Notes: a model not told the origin generated them from the letters alone. 64,000 nucleotides of DNA from Sphingobacteriales bacterium (GCA_028288165.1 JAQBOG010000033.1:186001-250000), one strand, 5' to 3'; shown: positions 47,120-57,872, numbered from the stretch's first letter. Translations and numbers: made by a program.

Positions 47120-48718
47120 CTAATATCCTGTATTTTGTATAAGATTTGGATTGGAGTTAATATCTGCCGAAGGTATTGCAAACATACTTCGGAATGATTC
47201 AACCCCTTTGCCACCTTTAACACCACCTTTCCAAGGCCATAAGTAAGTATCTTCTGTAAACTTTTTGAAGCGCACTAAATCTGTACGTCTAAAAGCTTCC
47301 CAGTAAAGTTCCCTACCTCTTTCATCTAAAACATCATTTAAGTTTAAACTGGTGATATTACCTGATGTATTTCCGTACCCACGTTCACGCAGTTTATTGA
47401 TGTAAGATATTGCAGTAGCTTCGCTGCCACCTGCCCCACCTCGTTTAACAGCCTCAGCATATATTAAATACATTTCTGCTAAACGGAATAATGGGAAATC
47501 TGTAGAGCAATAAGTGCCATTATTAGAAGCTGCTGTAACACCCGCTGAGGTGACATTACTAAATTTGGCAACAGCCAATCCGTTATCAAAAGCACTTGGA
47601 TCATCCATTTCAAGCTTGGTTCCCTGAAACATGGCACGTTTATCTGTTGCGCCACTATAATCGCCAAACAATAAAGGAAGATTTTTTGTACTGCGGTTAC
47701 CACCCCATCCGCCATTCGGAACGCCACGTGAGGCAGGGTTTAAAGCAGCATTTGTAGATGCATTGATCAAAAACGTCATCCCTGCAAAGGATTGACCTTT
47801 CACTCCATCATAGTTAATGGATAAGATGGTTTCTGGATTATTTAAGTTGTTATCTGCATTAAACAGATTTTTATATTGAGGAGCCAAAGTGTAACCTGCA
47901 TTAATAACTTTGGTGGCATATGTTATCGCTTCAGCATATTTGGCTTGCCCCGTGTACACTTCAGCGTTCAAATATATCCTTGCAAGTAATGCCCATGCAG
48001 CTGCCTGATCAGCTCTGCCATACTCGTTGGCTTTTGCTGCTACCAGATCTGCATCAATTGCTTTAAGTTCTGATTCTATATAAGTAAACAGATCTGCACG
48101 TTTTATTTGTGGAGGAATATATTTTCCGATAGGATCATTTTCTGTTACAAATGGAGGATTGCCAAACAAATCCATCAAAATAGCATATTGAAAAGCTCTC
48201 AAAAAACGGGCTTCAGCTCTATAATGTTTCACGTCTTCTGCAGCTGCTCCAGTAATACCCCGACTAGCTAATTTGCTATCGTCTGACTCACGAATAAATT
48301 CATTAGCCATTGTTATTTGGTATAAACTTCGGTTATATAAGCCTCTTAAAATTACATTACTGGATGTCCAATTCATGTTATGAAAATCGGGCACTCCCGG
48401 ATCATTCCAAACACAGGCGGCCTCATCTGTTGATAATTCCTGTGCATTCCAATACAGACGTAAAAAATCAGATGTGCCCGCATCAATACCGGCTAAATCA
48501 CTACTACTTTCCCCGTTAGGGCCAGTTAAACCATAACTTGCATAAACTTTAGCTATAACTTGCTTATAACCATCGAGTGAACTATACACCACATTTGATG
48601 TACTTGCATTTGTCGGGACTCTATCCAAGTCCTTAGTACAAGAGGCCAAGCCTACTGTAGAAAGAACGGAAATACTTAATATTTTATATAGATTATTTTT
48701 CATCTCTTTATTTTCCAA
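47120..48718 (-). CDS. susD: SusD/RagB family nutrient-binding lipoprotein
   Basis: 532 aa; TVGLASCTKDLDRVPT, AEARFLRAFQYAILMDLFGNPPFV, FPLFRLAEMYLIYAEAV, ERGRELYWEAFRRTDLVRF. Confidence 0.94.
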   Translation of the reverse strand: MENKEMKNNLYKILSISVLSTVGLASCTKDLDRVPTNASTSNVVYSSLDGYKQVIAKVYASYGLTGPNGESSSDLAGIDAGTSDFLRLYWNAQELSTDEAACVWNDPGVPDFHNMNWTSSNVILRGLYNRSLYQITMANEFIRESDDSKLASRGITGAAAEDVKHYRAEARFLRAFQYAILMDLFGNPPFVTENDPIGKYIPPQIKRADLFTYIESELKAIDADLVAAKANEYGRADQAAAWALLARIYLNAEVYTGQAKYAEAITYATKVINAGYTLAPQYKNLFNADNNLNNPETILSINYDGVKGQSFAGMTFLINASTNAALNPASRGVPNGGWGGNRSTKNLPLLFGDYSGATDKRAMFQGTKLEMDDPSAFDNGLAVAKFSNVTSAGVTAASNNGTYCSTDFPLFRLAEMYLIYAEAVKRGGAGGSEATAISYINKLRERGYGNTSGNITSLNLNDVLDERGRELYWEAFRRTDLVRFKKFTEDTYLWPWKGGVKGGKGVESFRSMFAIPSADINSNPNLIQNTGY

Positions 48719-48722
48719 TTAA

Positions 48723-51719
48723 TTAAAAGCCAAGATTTAAACCTAACACGAAGGTTCTGGCCCTCGGATAAAAGTTGTTATCGATACCGTTATTGATTTC
48801 GGGATCAAGCCCTGAATATTTGGTTACCGTAAAAACATTTTGGCAGTTTGCATAAACATTTAAGTTCATACTACTCTTTGAAAACATTTTACCAACGTTA
48901 TAGCCAATACCCAAGTTATCCATTCTCAAGAATGATGCGTTTTCTATGTAATAATCTGATAAAAATTGATTGTTGCTGAATTGTGAACTAAAAATATTGG
49001 TGGTACTATTTTGCAGATATTGGCCCGGGTTCAGTATATTCCTTTTAACTCCCAGATTAGATGATAAGTTATTATACATATAGTTCCCAATACTTGAACG
49101 TAGAACAGTATTTAGATTCCACTTTTTATATGATACCCGTGTGCTAAAGCCTAACAATATCGGTGCATTCGGAGATTTGTAACGATAAAGATCTTTTTCT
49201 TCGTTAATTATTCCATCACCATTCAAGTCTTCATAAACACCCTCCAGTGGCTTATTGTTGGCGTCGTAAACTTGTTTATACACATAAAAGCTATTAGTTT
49301 GATAGCCCACTGAGTTTACTTGAATATTGGTTCCTGTACCACCACTAATTCCAGAAATTCTATTTCCCGGAAAGCTGGGATCTTCAACTGCCGTAAGCTT
49401 GGTGATCTTGTTTTTATTGTATGTTAAATTGAAACCCAAATCCCAATTCAAATCTTTAGTTGCAACCGGTATAGCACTGATATTAAACTCAATACCTTTA
49501 TTTTCCATATTACCAACGTTGGTTAAAATTTCATTACTGAAATTTGATCCTACTGGGATTGGTATTGTATTTAAAAGATCGGTAGTTTTTTTAAAGTATA
49601 CATCCACACTACCATTGATACGATTATTCAAAAATCCATAATCAATACCTGCATTATAAGTGGAAGTTTCTTCCCATCTTAAATTTTTATCATAAGCAGC
49701 AGGAGTATAACCATTAAAGAAGTTATTACCCAATTGATATTGCGATGTGTTACCGCTTAAACCATAAACTGCTAAATATGGATAGTAATCAATACCTTCC
49801 TGGTTACCTGTTTTACCATAACTAATACGAAGTTTAAGATCTGACAATGATGTCAAGCTCTTAAGGAAGCCTTCCTCGCTAATCCTCCAAGTTAATGCCG
49901 CAGAAGGAAACACTCCCCAACGATTCTCTTTAGCAAATTTTGATGAACCGTCTGTTCGAATTGAGCCAGCTAGAATAAACTTGTCGTTTAACGTATAAAT
50001 TAAGCGACCGTAATAGGATATCAACGTACTTTGGGGTTTATCAAAAGGAAACTTTGGAGTTGTATTAGGAAGTGTATCCATGTTTGCTCTAAAGGATGGA
50101 TAAAAATTATTGGTTGTTAAATTATCATAATAACCATAACCAGCAGTAGCATTAATATTACTTTTAATACTTTTTAGATCTTTGATATAGTTTAAGTAAA
50201 ACTCGCCCACTTTATTATTCACATCTTGGCGATACTTAGTATACGAACCTTGTTGTGAAAAACTTTGAGCAGCTGTTGCAGGTATGTAATTATCACCTTT
50301 ACCGCTTCCAACGTCATAGCCTAAATTTAAATTAGCATGCAATTCTGGTAAAAAATGAAACCTATAATCTAACTGCAAATTTCCAAAGCTTCTTTTAACA
50401 TCACTGTTATTATCCTGCGTTCTAATTAATGAAACAGGATTACGCGTTGCATTTGGGTTTAAGGTAGTAACCCCCCCTACAGTATTTGCCCATTCGAAAT
50501 AATTTCCGAATTGATTAGTATCGTACACAGGCTGAGTAGGATCAAACGAAGCAGCGGCTCCAATAGCACTTTGATTTGCAAAATGTGATTTTGATAAAGT
50601 CCCTTTTAAATTTAAATCAATTTTTAAATGCTCTTTGAAAAACTTTGGGCTAGCGCTCAAAGCACCCGAAGTCCTTTTTAAATTATCAGTTATTAAAACT
50701 CCTTTTTGGGACAAAAATCCGGCAGACACACGATAAGGTACTTTCTTAGTAGTGCCGGTTATACTGATATTGTTATCACTAGATAAAGCCCTTTGAAAAA
50801 TTTCATCTTGCCAGTTAGTATTTTGAGTTCCAAGCATCGCTTTTTGAGAGGCCGTACCATTTGCATTTACGTAAGTCCTGAATTCATCAGCTGTTAAAAC
50901 ATCTATTTGTTTCTGTAATTGAGCCGCCGAAAATTGTGTGTTAAAATTAACAACAGGCTTAGAGCTCTTTCCTTTTTTAGTGGTAATTAGGATAACACCG
51001 TTTGAGGCCCTTGAACCGTAAATAGCAGTAGAGGCGGCATCTTTCAACACTGTAAAAGATTCAATATCATTTGGATTGATCAAGCTTAAAGGATTAGCAA
51101 CTCCCGCCAAACCGCGGTTGCTTCCATTTTTCGGATTGGTGAGTGGAACACCATCAACAACTATTAAAGGATCATTTCCAGCATTGATTGATGCGCCCCC
51201 GCGAATCCGGATTGTGCTGCCACCTCCGGGAGCTCCTCCATTTGAAGTAATTGACACACCCGCGACTTTTCCAACAATTAATTGTTCAGGTGAGACAATG
51301 GAACCTTTTTGAAAGTCCTTAGACGCTACGGTGGAGATTGAACCTGTTAAATCTTTCTTTCTTTGAGAACCATAACCGATTACAACAACTTCATTTAAAG
51401 AAGTAGAAGCAGGTTGTAATTGGAAGCTGACAGTTACACTGCCAGTGGCATTCACTGTTTTTTCCATTTCCTGATAACCTATGTATTTTACGATTACGGA
51501 AACGTTCCCGGAACTAATGCCAGTTAATTTAAAATTTCCGTTAGCATCAGTAGAGGTTTGGTTATCTGTTCCCTTTACAGAAACAGAAGCGCCGGGAAGT
51601 GGTTGGTTGGTTTCGTCTAAAACCTTCCCGCTAATGCTTCCTGTTTGCGCAAAAACCGAAAGGTTTATAAGCACAAAAAAAGCTAGCAATAAGCACTTTG
51701 TTAAATAAAATTGTTTCAT
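48723..51719 (-). CDS. susC: SusC/RagA family TonB-linked outer membrane protein
   Basis: 998 aa; ISGKVLDETNQPLPGASVSVKGT, EVVVIGYGSQRKKDLTGSIS, plug VLKDAASTAIYGSRASNGVILITTKKGK. Confidence 0.96.
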   Translation of the reverse strand: MKQFYLTKCLLLAFFVLINLSVFAQTGSISGKVLDETNQPLPGASVSVKGTDNQTSTDANGNFKLTGISSGNVSVIVKYIGYQEMEKTVNATGSVTVSFQLQPASTSLNEVVVIGYGSQRKKDLTGSISTVASKDFQKGSIVSPEQLIVGKVAGVSITSNGGAPGGGSTIRIRGGASINAGNDPLIVVDGVPLTNPKNGSNRGLAGVANPLSLINPNDIESFTVLKDAASTAIYGSRASNGVILITTKKGKSSKPVVNFNTQFSAAQLQKQIDVLTADEFRTYVNANGTASQKAMLGTQNTNWQDEIFQRALSSDNNISITGTTKKVPYRVSAGFLSQKGVLITDNLKRTSGALSASPKFFKEHLKIDLNLKGTLSKSHFANQSAIGAAASFDPTQPVYDTNQFGNYFEWANTVGGVTTLNPNATRNPVSLIRTQDNNSDVKRSFGNLQLDYRFHFLPELHANLNLGYDVGSGKGDNYIPATAAQSFSQQGSYTKYRQDVNNKVGEFYLNYIKDLKSIKSNINATAGYGYYDNLTTNNFYPSFRANMDTLPNTTPKFPFDKPQSTLISYYGRLIYTLNDKFILAGSIRTDGSSKFAKENRWGVFPSAALTWRISEEGFLKSLTSLSDLKLRISYGKTGNQEGIDYYPYLAVYGLSGNTSQYQLGNNFFNGYTPAAYDKNLRWEETSTYNAGIDYGFLNNRINGSVDVYFKKTTDLLNTIPIPVGSNFSNEILTNVGNMENKGIEFNISAIPVATKDLNWDLGFNLTYNKNKITKLTAVEDPSFPGNRISGISGGTGTNIQVNSVGYQTNSFYVYKQVYDANNKPLEGVYEDLNGDGIINEEKDLYRYKSPNAPILLGFSTRVSYKKWNLNTVLRSSIGNYMYNNLSSNLGVKRNILNPGQYLQNSTTNIFSSQFSNNQFLSDYYIENASFLRMDNLGIGYNVGKMFSKSSMNLNVYANCQNVFTVTKYSGLDPEINNGIDNNFYPRARTFVLGLNLGF

Positions 51720-51999
51720 TTAATTTTGGGTTTAATAAGATCTTAATTGGTTATAATTATTAGTGCGTGGCACTGATTATAAATTTTGGATTACGGATTT
51801 ACATTTGCAAATAAATATCAAAAAAAATACTTTGGATAAAAAAGTATCGGTTTTTAGGCCATAACCTCTGCTTGATAAATTATTATACAAATAACACAAT
51901 TGGCAAAATAATCTCACCAACTATCTAATAAACAATGATTTACAAGCAAATAAAAGTGCCAAACAGTGTAATTAATACACTAAGCCAAAAAATATCAGT

Positions 52000-52029
52000 T
52001 TCCGGGATCGTTTCCGGGATCGTTCCCGA
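52000..52029. promoter_or_regulatory. Candidate LacI-family operator pair upstream of susC
   Basis: Exact 12-bp tandem repeat TTCCGGGATCGT x2 then TCCCGA; two CG-centred imperfect palindromes, CCGGGATCGTTTCCGG (52002-52017) and CCGGGATCGTTCCCGA (52014-52029). Confidence 0.5.
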
Positions 52030-52397
52030 TAAAATCGTTGATTATAATTGGGCTAAAAAAAATATCAAACAAAATTCTGCTTATTTTGGGCTTGAGCTTA
52101 AATTTTTTGTTTCAAAATATTAGAAAAGCGTAGCGGAAATTTTAGTGAAAAAAAGAAATATAGGTGTTTAAAAGGAGCTAAAGATGAGGCAGTTTAATTA
52201 TCATATTTCGCTCTGTACAGGCAAAAGATTTCACCTAATAGCATGTTATGTCTTGAGCAATACTCGTCGAAATTTAGATCATCTCCACATAGATGCGAAG
52301 ACAGAATTGCTAAAGGCAACATTGACTTTACACTTGGCTGTGCTGTGATATTTATTGCAGAACTTTGTGACTACTTTTTACTCATTGTACAAAAAAC

Positions 52398-53408
52398 CTA
52401 CCTACCCGTAGATCTTCTTTTAATAATTTCGGCATTCAGAACTACTACGTTATTCACGGTAAGGTCAGAGCCCGATTCTATTGCTTTAAATAAAAGCTTA
52501 GCTGCTTTGGTACCCATATCCAACGCAGGTTGAGTAATGGTGGATAATGACGGGTTTAATAAAGGTGCTATTTCCAAGCTCGAAAAACTAATTATCTTAA
52601 TATCTTCCGGAATCTTCACACCTAAATCCTGGCAAACATAATACGTACTAATAGCCAACCGCTCTACAGAAGCAAAAATGCCATCAGGTTTAACTTTTTT
52701 AATAATATTACCTATCGTTTCATAATTGGCATCGTGCTCATTACTACAGTCTACAACCAAATCTTCCTCATAAGGAATTTCATACTTGGTTAAAGCATCC
52801 GCATACCCCTGCATCCGCATTTTACCGATAGACATCTTTTTATTCACTACCAAATAAGCAATCCGCTTGCATCCACCTTTTATTAAATGCTTGGTAGCTA
52901 AAAAGCTGCTTTCATAGTCATTGGTAGTAACCTTTGCGGTAGCTATATCTTCATAAACCCTATCAAAAAAAACAAGTGGAATTTTCTTTTTTCGGAGCTT
53001 ATTCAAATAATTATGATCGTTTGCTTCGCCAGAAACTGACATGATGATTCCGTCAACCCGGCCATTATTTAAGTTGTTGATGAATGATACTTCTTTCTCA
53101 TAATCATCATAAGTTAAATAAATTAGAATATGATATCCTTTTTCCCGAGCTACCCGTTCTATTCCATTAATAGCCTGTGAAAAGAAATTGTTTGCTATTT
53201 CAGGAACAATTACCGCTATAGTCCTGCTTTTTCGTTCCCGTAAATTACTTGCGTAATGATTGGGTTCATAATTAAGTTCATTTGCTAAATGCAGTATTCG
53301 TTCCTTAGTTTCTTTATTGATATCACTATTCCCCCTAAATGCCCTTGAAACGGTTGAGGTAGATAAATTAAGCTCTTTAGCTAACTTTTTTATATTAATA
53401 TTGTCCAT
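52398..53408 (-). CDS. LacI family transcriptional regulator
   Basis: 336 aa; INIKKLAKELNLSTSTVSRAFRGNSDINKETKERI HTH and periplasmic-binding-like domain. Confidence 0.95.
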   Translation of the reverse strand: MDNINIKKLAKELNLSTSTVSRAFRGNSDINKETKERILHLANELNYEPNHYASNLRERKSRTIAVIVPEIANNFFSQAINGIERVAREKGYHILIYLTYDDYEKEVSFINNLNNGRVDGIIMSVSGEANDHNYLNKLRKKKIPLVFFDRVYEDIATAKVTTNDYESSFLATKHLIKGGCKRIAYLVVNKKMSIGKMRMQGYADALTKYEIPYEEDLVVDCSNEHDANYETIGNIIKKVKPDGIFASVERLAISTYYVCQDLGVKIPEDIKIISFSSLEIAPLLNPSLSTITQPALDMGTKAAKLLFKAIESGSDLTVNNVVVLNAEIIKRRSTGR

Positions 53409-53589
53409 TGACTGAGCGTGAATGACTCTATCTCACCACTAATTCTGTTTGTAAATATAGATTAAAGATTATGATGTATAAAATGTTAACTTAAAACTGT
53501 TAAATTTTGAATCCTGAATATAAAAAATCAGTAATTAACTGAATTAAACGTATCAGCTTATATTTTTCTTTAGGTTTGAGCTTATCATC

Positions 53590-54702
53590 ATGATCCCAAT
53601 ACCGTATAAAAGGCTTCCTGCTAAGATCTGGTTACAAATAATTGGCATTTGGACACTTGCTGCTATTAGTATTGCCACTCAAATCTATTTAAATGCAAAA
53701 GACAGTAATCCAGATATAAAATGGTTTAACATTTTTCTTAAACAACTACCAACATGGTATTTGTGTGCCCTGTTAACTCCTGTTATAGTTTATGTTTATG
53801 AGAAACTTCCTCTGGATATTAAAGAATGGAAGCGTAATTTCAGAAAACACTTAGTTATTGCTCTACTTATTTTGATAGTATTTTCTCATTTCCGACTGTG
53901 GGCTATGAGTTATATTATTAATAAAATGATCTGGACATTAACTCCAGCCGAATACCTGAATAATTACCTGGCACAGATTGCTATTGACCTCGCCATCTAT
54001 GCTTTCATTATGTCAGTAATATTTGCGGACAAAGCGAATACCCGCAGGCAAAAGAATGAGCTTTATTCAACACAAGTAGAACTACAAAACAAACAGCTGG
54101 AACAACAGCTGGACAATGCAAGATTGGATGCACTGAAACTCCAGCTCAGTCCTCATTTTTTGTTTAACACCCTTAATACTATTAACTCACTGATTCGTTC
54201 AAAAGATTATTCATTAGCCATTAAAGCCAATTCCAGGCTTGGAGATTTTCTAAGGGCAACTCTTGATTCAGAAAACACTCAATTGGTTAGTTTAGAAAAA
54301 GAAATGAATTATATAGACCTGTATCTTGAGATTGAAACCCTGAGATATGCCGATAGACTACAGGTTATTAAAGAAATTCCTTCCAGTTGCTTATTGATTC
54401 AAGTGCCCTATTTCATTCTACAACCGATAGTTGAAAATGCAATAAAACACGGCATCGCTCAAAAAAGTTCTGCAAAAAAGCTTGTTATTAAAGCAGAGAT
54501 TAAGAAAAATTATATGGAAATAATTATCCTTAATGAAGGTAATCCATTGCGTCAAAATTGGGAAGCAGGTAATGGCATCGGAATAAAAAATGTTTATGAG
54601 CGACTGAGCAAAACTTATGGCCAAAACTGTTTTCAAATAGCAAATGATGTAAATAATAATGGCGTTCAGGTAACCTTAAAAATTCCGGTAAGTAATGAAT
54701 GA
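53590..54702 (+). CDS. LytS-type sensor histidine kinase
   Basis: 370 aa; TM segments, LKLQLSPHFLFNTLNTINSL and PIVENAIKHGI. Confidence 0.93.
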   Translation: MIPIPYKRLPAKIWLQIIGIWTLAAISIATQIYLNAKDSNPDIKWFNIFLKQLPTWYLCALLTPVIVYVYEKLPLDIKEWKRNFRKHLVIALLILIVFSHFRLWAMSYIINKMIWTLTPAEYLNNYLAQIAIDLAIYAFIMSVIFADKANTRRQKNELYSTQVELQNKQLEQQLDNARLDALKLQLSPHFLFNTLNTINSLIRSKDYSLAIKANSRLGDFLRATLDSENTQLVSLEKEMNYIDLYLEIETLRYADRLQVIKEIPSSCLLIQVPYFILQPIVENAIKHGIAQKSSAKKLVIKAEIKKNYMEIIILNEGNPLRQNWEAGNGIGIKNVYERLSKTYGQNCFQIANDVNNNGVQVTLKIPVSNE

Positions 54703-55477
54703 AACACAACGAATAAAAATAATTATTGCTGATGATGAACCTGCAGCCCGCTCTTCAATAGCATCATTACTTTCCAATCAGCCTGATATCTCAATTGTAG
54801 CCACTTGCACAAATGGCAATGAAACTGTTAAAGCTATCACCGAGTTAGATCCTGATCTTGTTTTTCTGGATATCCAAATGCCTGATAAAAATGGCTTTGA
54901 GGTATTGGTAGCATTAGAGCATTCAAAAATGCCGATTTTTATTTTTGTAACTGCTTATGAACAATATGCATTAAAGGCATTTGAAAAATCTGCAGTTGAT
55001 TACTTACTCAAGCCATATGATGATGATCGTTTTTATCAAAGCCTTGCCAAAGCAAAAAGATATATCACAGGGTCAAGAGTAATAAATGAAATTAATCCGG
55101 CAAAGAAATTACTGGCTGAAATACTTCCATCTAAACCTCTATCTTTTAGTAAAAAAATACCTGTTAAAACCAATGGGCGTATCACCTTCATCTCTGTTGA
55201 TAGCATTATTTTTCTTGAAAGTGAAGGCAACTTTACCAAGATCCATACGGCAACTGAAAGTAAATTAGCAAGCAACTCTTTCAAGCAAATGCAAACCATA
55301 CTTGATCCGGAAATTTTTGTCAGGATACATAAATCATACATCATAAACCTTGAATTCTTAGAAGCCATTGAGCCCTATTTTCACGGCGATTATTATATTT
55401 TTTTAAAGAACGGGCTGAAATTAAAGCTGAGCAGGAATTATAAAAAATCAATAGAACACCTCCTAAATCCTTTTTAA
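54695..55477 (+). CDS. LytTR-type response regulator
   Basis: 260 aa; IIADDEPAARSSI, LVFLDIQMPDKNGFEV, DYLLKPY, LytTR domain; overlaps the kinase gene by 8 nt. Confidence 0.93.
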   Translation: MNETQRIKIIIADDEPAARSSIASLLSNQPDISIVATCTNGNETVKAITELDPDLVFLDIQMPDKNGFEVLVALEHSKMPIFIFVTAYEQYALKAFEKSAVDYLLKPYDDDRFYQSLAKAKRYITGSRVINEINPAKKLLAEILPSKPLSFSKKIPVKTNGRITFISVDSIIFLESEGNFTKIHTATESKLASNSFKQMQTILDPEIFVRIHKSYIINLEFLEAIEPYFHGDYYIFLKNGLKLKLSRNYKKSIEHLLNPF

Positions 55478-55610
55478 TCAAGATTGCCAATCCTTCTCGT
55501 AAGTAAGTTACTCCTGTTATACCCCTTTTAAAGCATGTTATCATTTTCTGATTGCAGAAGGATATTTCATTTCTAATCTTAGCTAAAATTTACATCTAAG
55601 CAAACTAAAA

Positions 55611-56960
55611 ATGAAGAAATACTTTCTTGCCCTCTTAATTATATATTCCAAATCTGCCTTTAGTCAAGCTGATATGTCAGTACCCTGGGCTATGTTTCAT
55701 GCTTGCGAAAAACATTGTGGCATGTATCCATCCAAAGATTACCCCCACTTTGGAAGTACAAAATGGAAATTCAGTACTAAAGGCAAGATTTTTTCTACTC
55801 CAGCTGTATTTGAAGGTGTTGCCTACATCGGTAGCGAAGACAAAAATTTATATGCTGTTGATGTGGCTACCGGTAAAGAGCGCTGGAGATTTACAACTGA
55901 AGGTGCGGTACATTCATCTCCAGCAGTATATAAGGATGTGGTATATTTTGGGAGCTATGATGGCTTTTATTATGCGCTCGACAAAATTACGGGAAAACTA
56001 AAATGGAAGTTTCAGACAGGTGGTGAAAAGCATTTCGGACAGCCTGGTTTATGGGGGATGCAACCTTCTCAACAATTTATGGATGATCCATTTGATTTCT
56101 ATCTTTCATCACCTGTAATCAATATGGATGATAACGACTTAAAGGTATATTTTGGGAGTAGTGACGGTAACTTATATGCCCTGGATGCCGAAAGCGGTAA
56201 ATTAAGCTGGAAATACCAAACCAACGGAATAATTCATACTACCCCAACAATTTATGAAGGAAAAGTATTTATAGGCAGTTGGGATACCTATATGTACGCT
56301 TTGGATGCAAAATCAGGAAAGGAGATATGGAAATTTAAAACGGGTGACCAGCCTGAAGTTCATCAATTAGAAGGTATCCAGGCATCAGCAACAGTAGATG
56401 TTGATGAAAACTCAATCTATTTTGGAGCCAGGGATGCGTACTTCTATGCTTTAGACTTAGCTACCGGAAAACTAAAATGGAAATTCTTTAATGACAATTC
56501 CTGGGTGTTGTCAACTGCTGGGGTTAAAGATGGTTCCGTCTATTTTGGAACTTCAGACCAGTATAATTTAATTAGCCTCGATGCCAAAACAGGAAAACTA
56601 AATTGGAAGTTCAAAGCCAATGGTTATGTATATTCTTCACCAGCCCTGGCCGGTAATACTCTATTCTTTGGAGATTTTACGGGAAAGCTATTTGCTTTAG
56701 ATATGAAATCCGGAATGCCAACTGACGTATTCACTACTAAAAGCAGGAACAAAAATGCAGGTACTGTTTTAAATTCTGATCAATTAGATTTTGCTTATAT
56801 GACTAAAGGCCTTGATCTTTCCTTATATATCACCACCACAGCAGGTATGAATAAATTGTACAGTCTGGGATCCATTCTGTCATCACCAGTTGTAAATAAT
56901 GGTGTAATTTATTTTGGAAGTGCCGATGGAAATTTATATGCGATAAATCTCAAAAACTAG
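55611..56960 (+). CDS. Secreted PQQ-like beta-propeller repeat protein
   Basis: 449 aa; signal peptide and repeated VYFGSSDGNLYALDAESGKLSWKYQTNG-type blades. Confidence 0.9.
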   Translation: MKKYFLALLIIYSKSAFSQADMSVPWAMFHACEKHCGMYPSKDYPHFGSTKWKFSTKGKIFSTPAVFEGVAYIGSEDKNLYAVDVATGKERWRFTTEGAVHSSPAVYKDVVYFGSYDGFYYALDKITGKLKWKFQTGGEKHFGQPGLWGMQPSQQFMDDPFDFYLSSPVINMDDNDLKVYFGSSDGNLYALDAESGKLSWKYQTNGIIHTTPTIYEGKVFIGSWDTYMYALDAKSGKEIWKFKTGDQPEVHQLEGIQASATVDVDENSIYFGARDAYFYALDLATGKLKWKFFNDNSWVLSTAGVKDGSVYFGTSDQYNLISLDAKTGKLNWKFKANGYVYSSPALAGNTLFFGDFTGKLFALDMKSGMPTDVFTTKSRNKNAGTVLNSDQLDFAYMTKGLDLSLYITTTAGMNKLYSLGSILSSPVVNNGVIYFGSADGNLYAINLKN

Positions 56961-57043
56961 CCAAACAATTTACTTGCTTACGGGTTGCACTTATAACCCC
57001 CATTATTTGGTTTGTGTGATATTGCTGATACACATAAAACATA

Positions 57044-57082
57044 AAAGCCGCTATGCACATGCAAGCGGCTTCTGTGTTTTTA
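57044..57082. terminator. Bidirectional terminator between the PQQ-propeller gene and sdhB
   Basis: AAAGCCGCT-ATGCACATGCA-AGCGGCTT then T-rich sequence, between convergent genes. Confidence 0.6.
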
Positions 57083-57100
57083 TTTTTATCTAAAATTTTA

Positions 57101-57868
57101 TTAAACTTCGTCTTCTTTAAACAGCTTTGCTGTAAAATAATCACGGTTCATGCGTGCTATATTCGTAAGAGAAATGCCTACTGGGCATTCTGCTTCACAA
57201 GCACCTGTATTTGTACAACTACCAAATCCTTCTTCATCCATTTGCGCAACCATTGCTTGCACTCTTCTGTAACGCTCGGGCTGCCCCTGTGGCAACAATG
57301 CGAGTTGAGAAACCTTTGCTGAAACAAAAAGCATGGCGGAGGCATTTTTACACGCGGCAACACACGCACCACAACCAATGCAGGTGGCAGAACTAAAAGC
57401 TTCATCAGCAATAACTTTAGGTATTGCAATTTCATTAGCATCTGGTACACCGCCGGTGTTTACAGACACATAACCGCCTGCTCTTTGTATACGCTCAAAG
57501 GCCGATCGGTTGGTAGCTAAATCTTTTATAATTGGGAAAGCAGATGCTCTCCATGGTTCTATCACAACAGTTTGACCATCCTCAAAACTACGCATGTGCA
57601 GTTGGCAAGTCGCAACTCCGTGTTTCGGGCCATGCGGACGACCATTTATATGTAGTGAGCATGAACCGCAAATACCTTCACGGCAATCATGATCAAAATG
57701 AATTGGCTCGTCGCCCTTTTTAACCAAGCCTTCGTTCACTACATCAAGCATTTCTAAAAATGACATATCAGGAGATACATCACCAGCTTTATAAGTCACG
57801 AACTGACCTTTGCTACTTTCGTTTTTCTGACGCCAAACTTTTAACGTCAAATTCATATTTCCACTCAT
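57101..57868 (-). CDS. sdhB: Succinate dehydrogenase/fumarate reductase iron-sulfur subunit
   Basis: 255 aa; [60 protein letters not shown]. Confidence 0.95.
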   Translation of the reverse strand: MSGNMNLTLKVWRQKNESSKGQFVTYKAGDVSPDMSFLEMLDVVNEGLVKKGDEPIHFDHDCREGICGSCSLHINGRPHGPKHGVATCQLHMRSFEDGQTVVIEPWRASAFPIIKDLATNRSAFERIQRAGGYVSVNTGGVPDANEIAIPKVIADEAFSSATCIGCGACVAACKNASAMLFVSAKVSQLALLPQGQPERYRRVQAMVAQMDEEGFGSCTNTGACEAECPVGISLTNIARMNRDYFTAKLFKEDEV

Positions 57869-57872
57869 TGCA

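Noticed and set aside
57178-57450. 90-aa overlapping frame in sdhB ([19 protein letters not shown]...)
   Set aside because: Out-of-frame shadow of sdhB, with no independent support.
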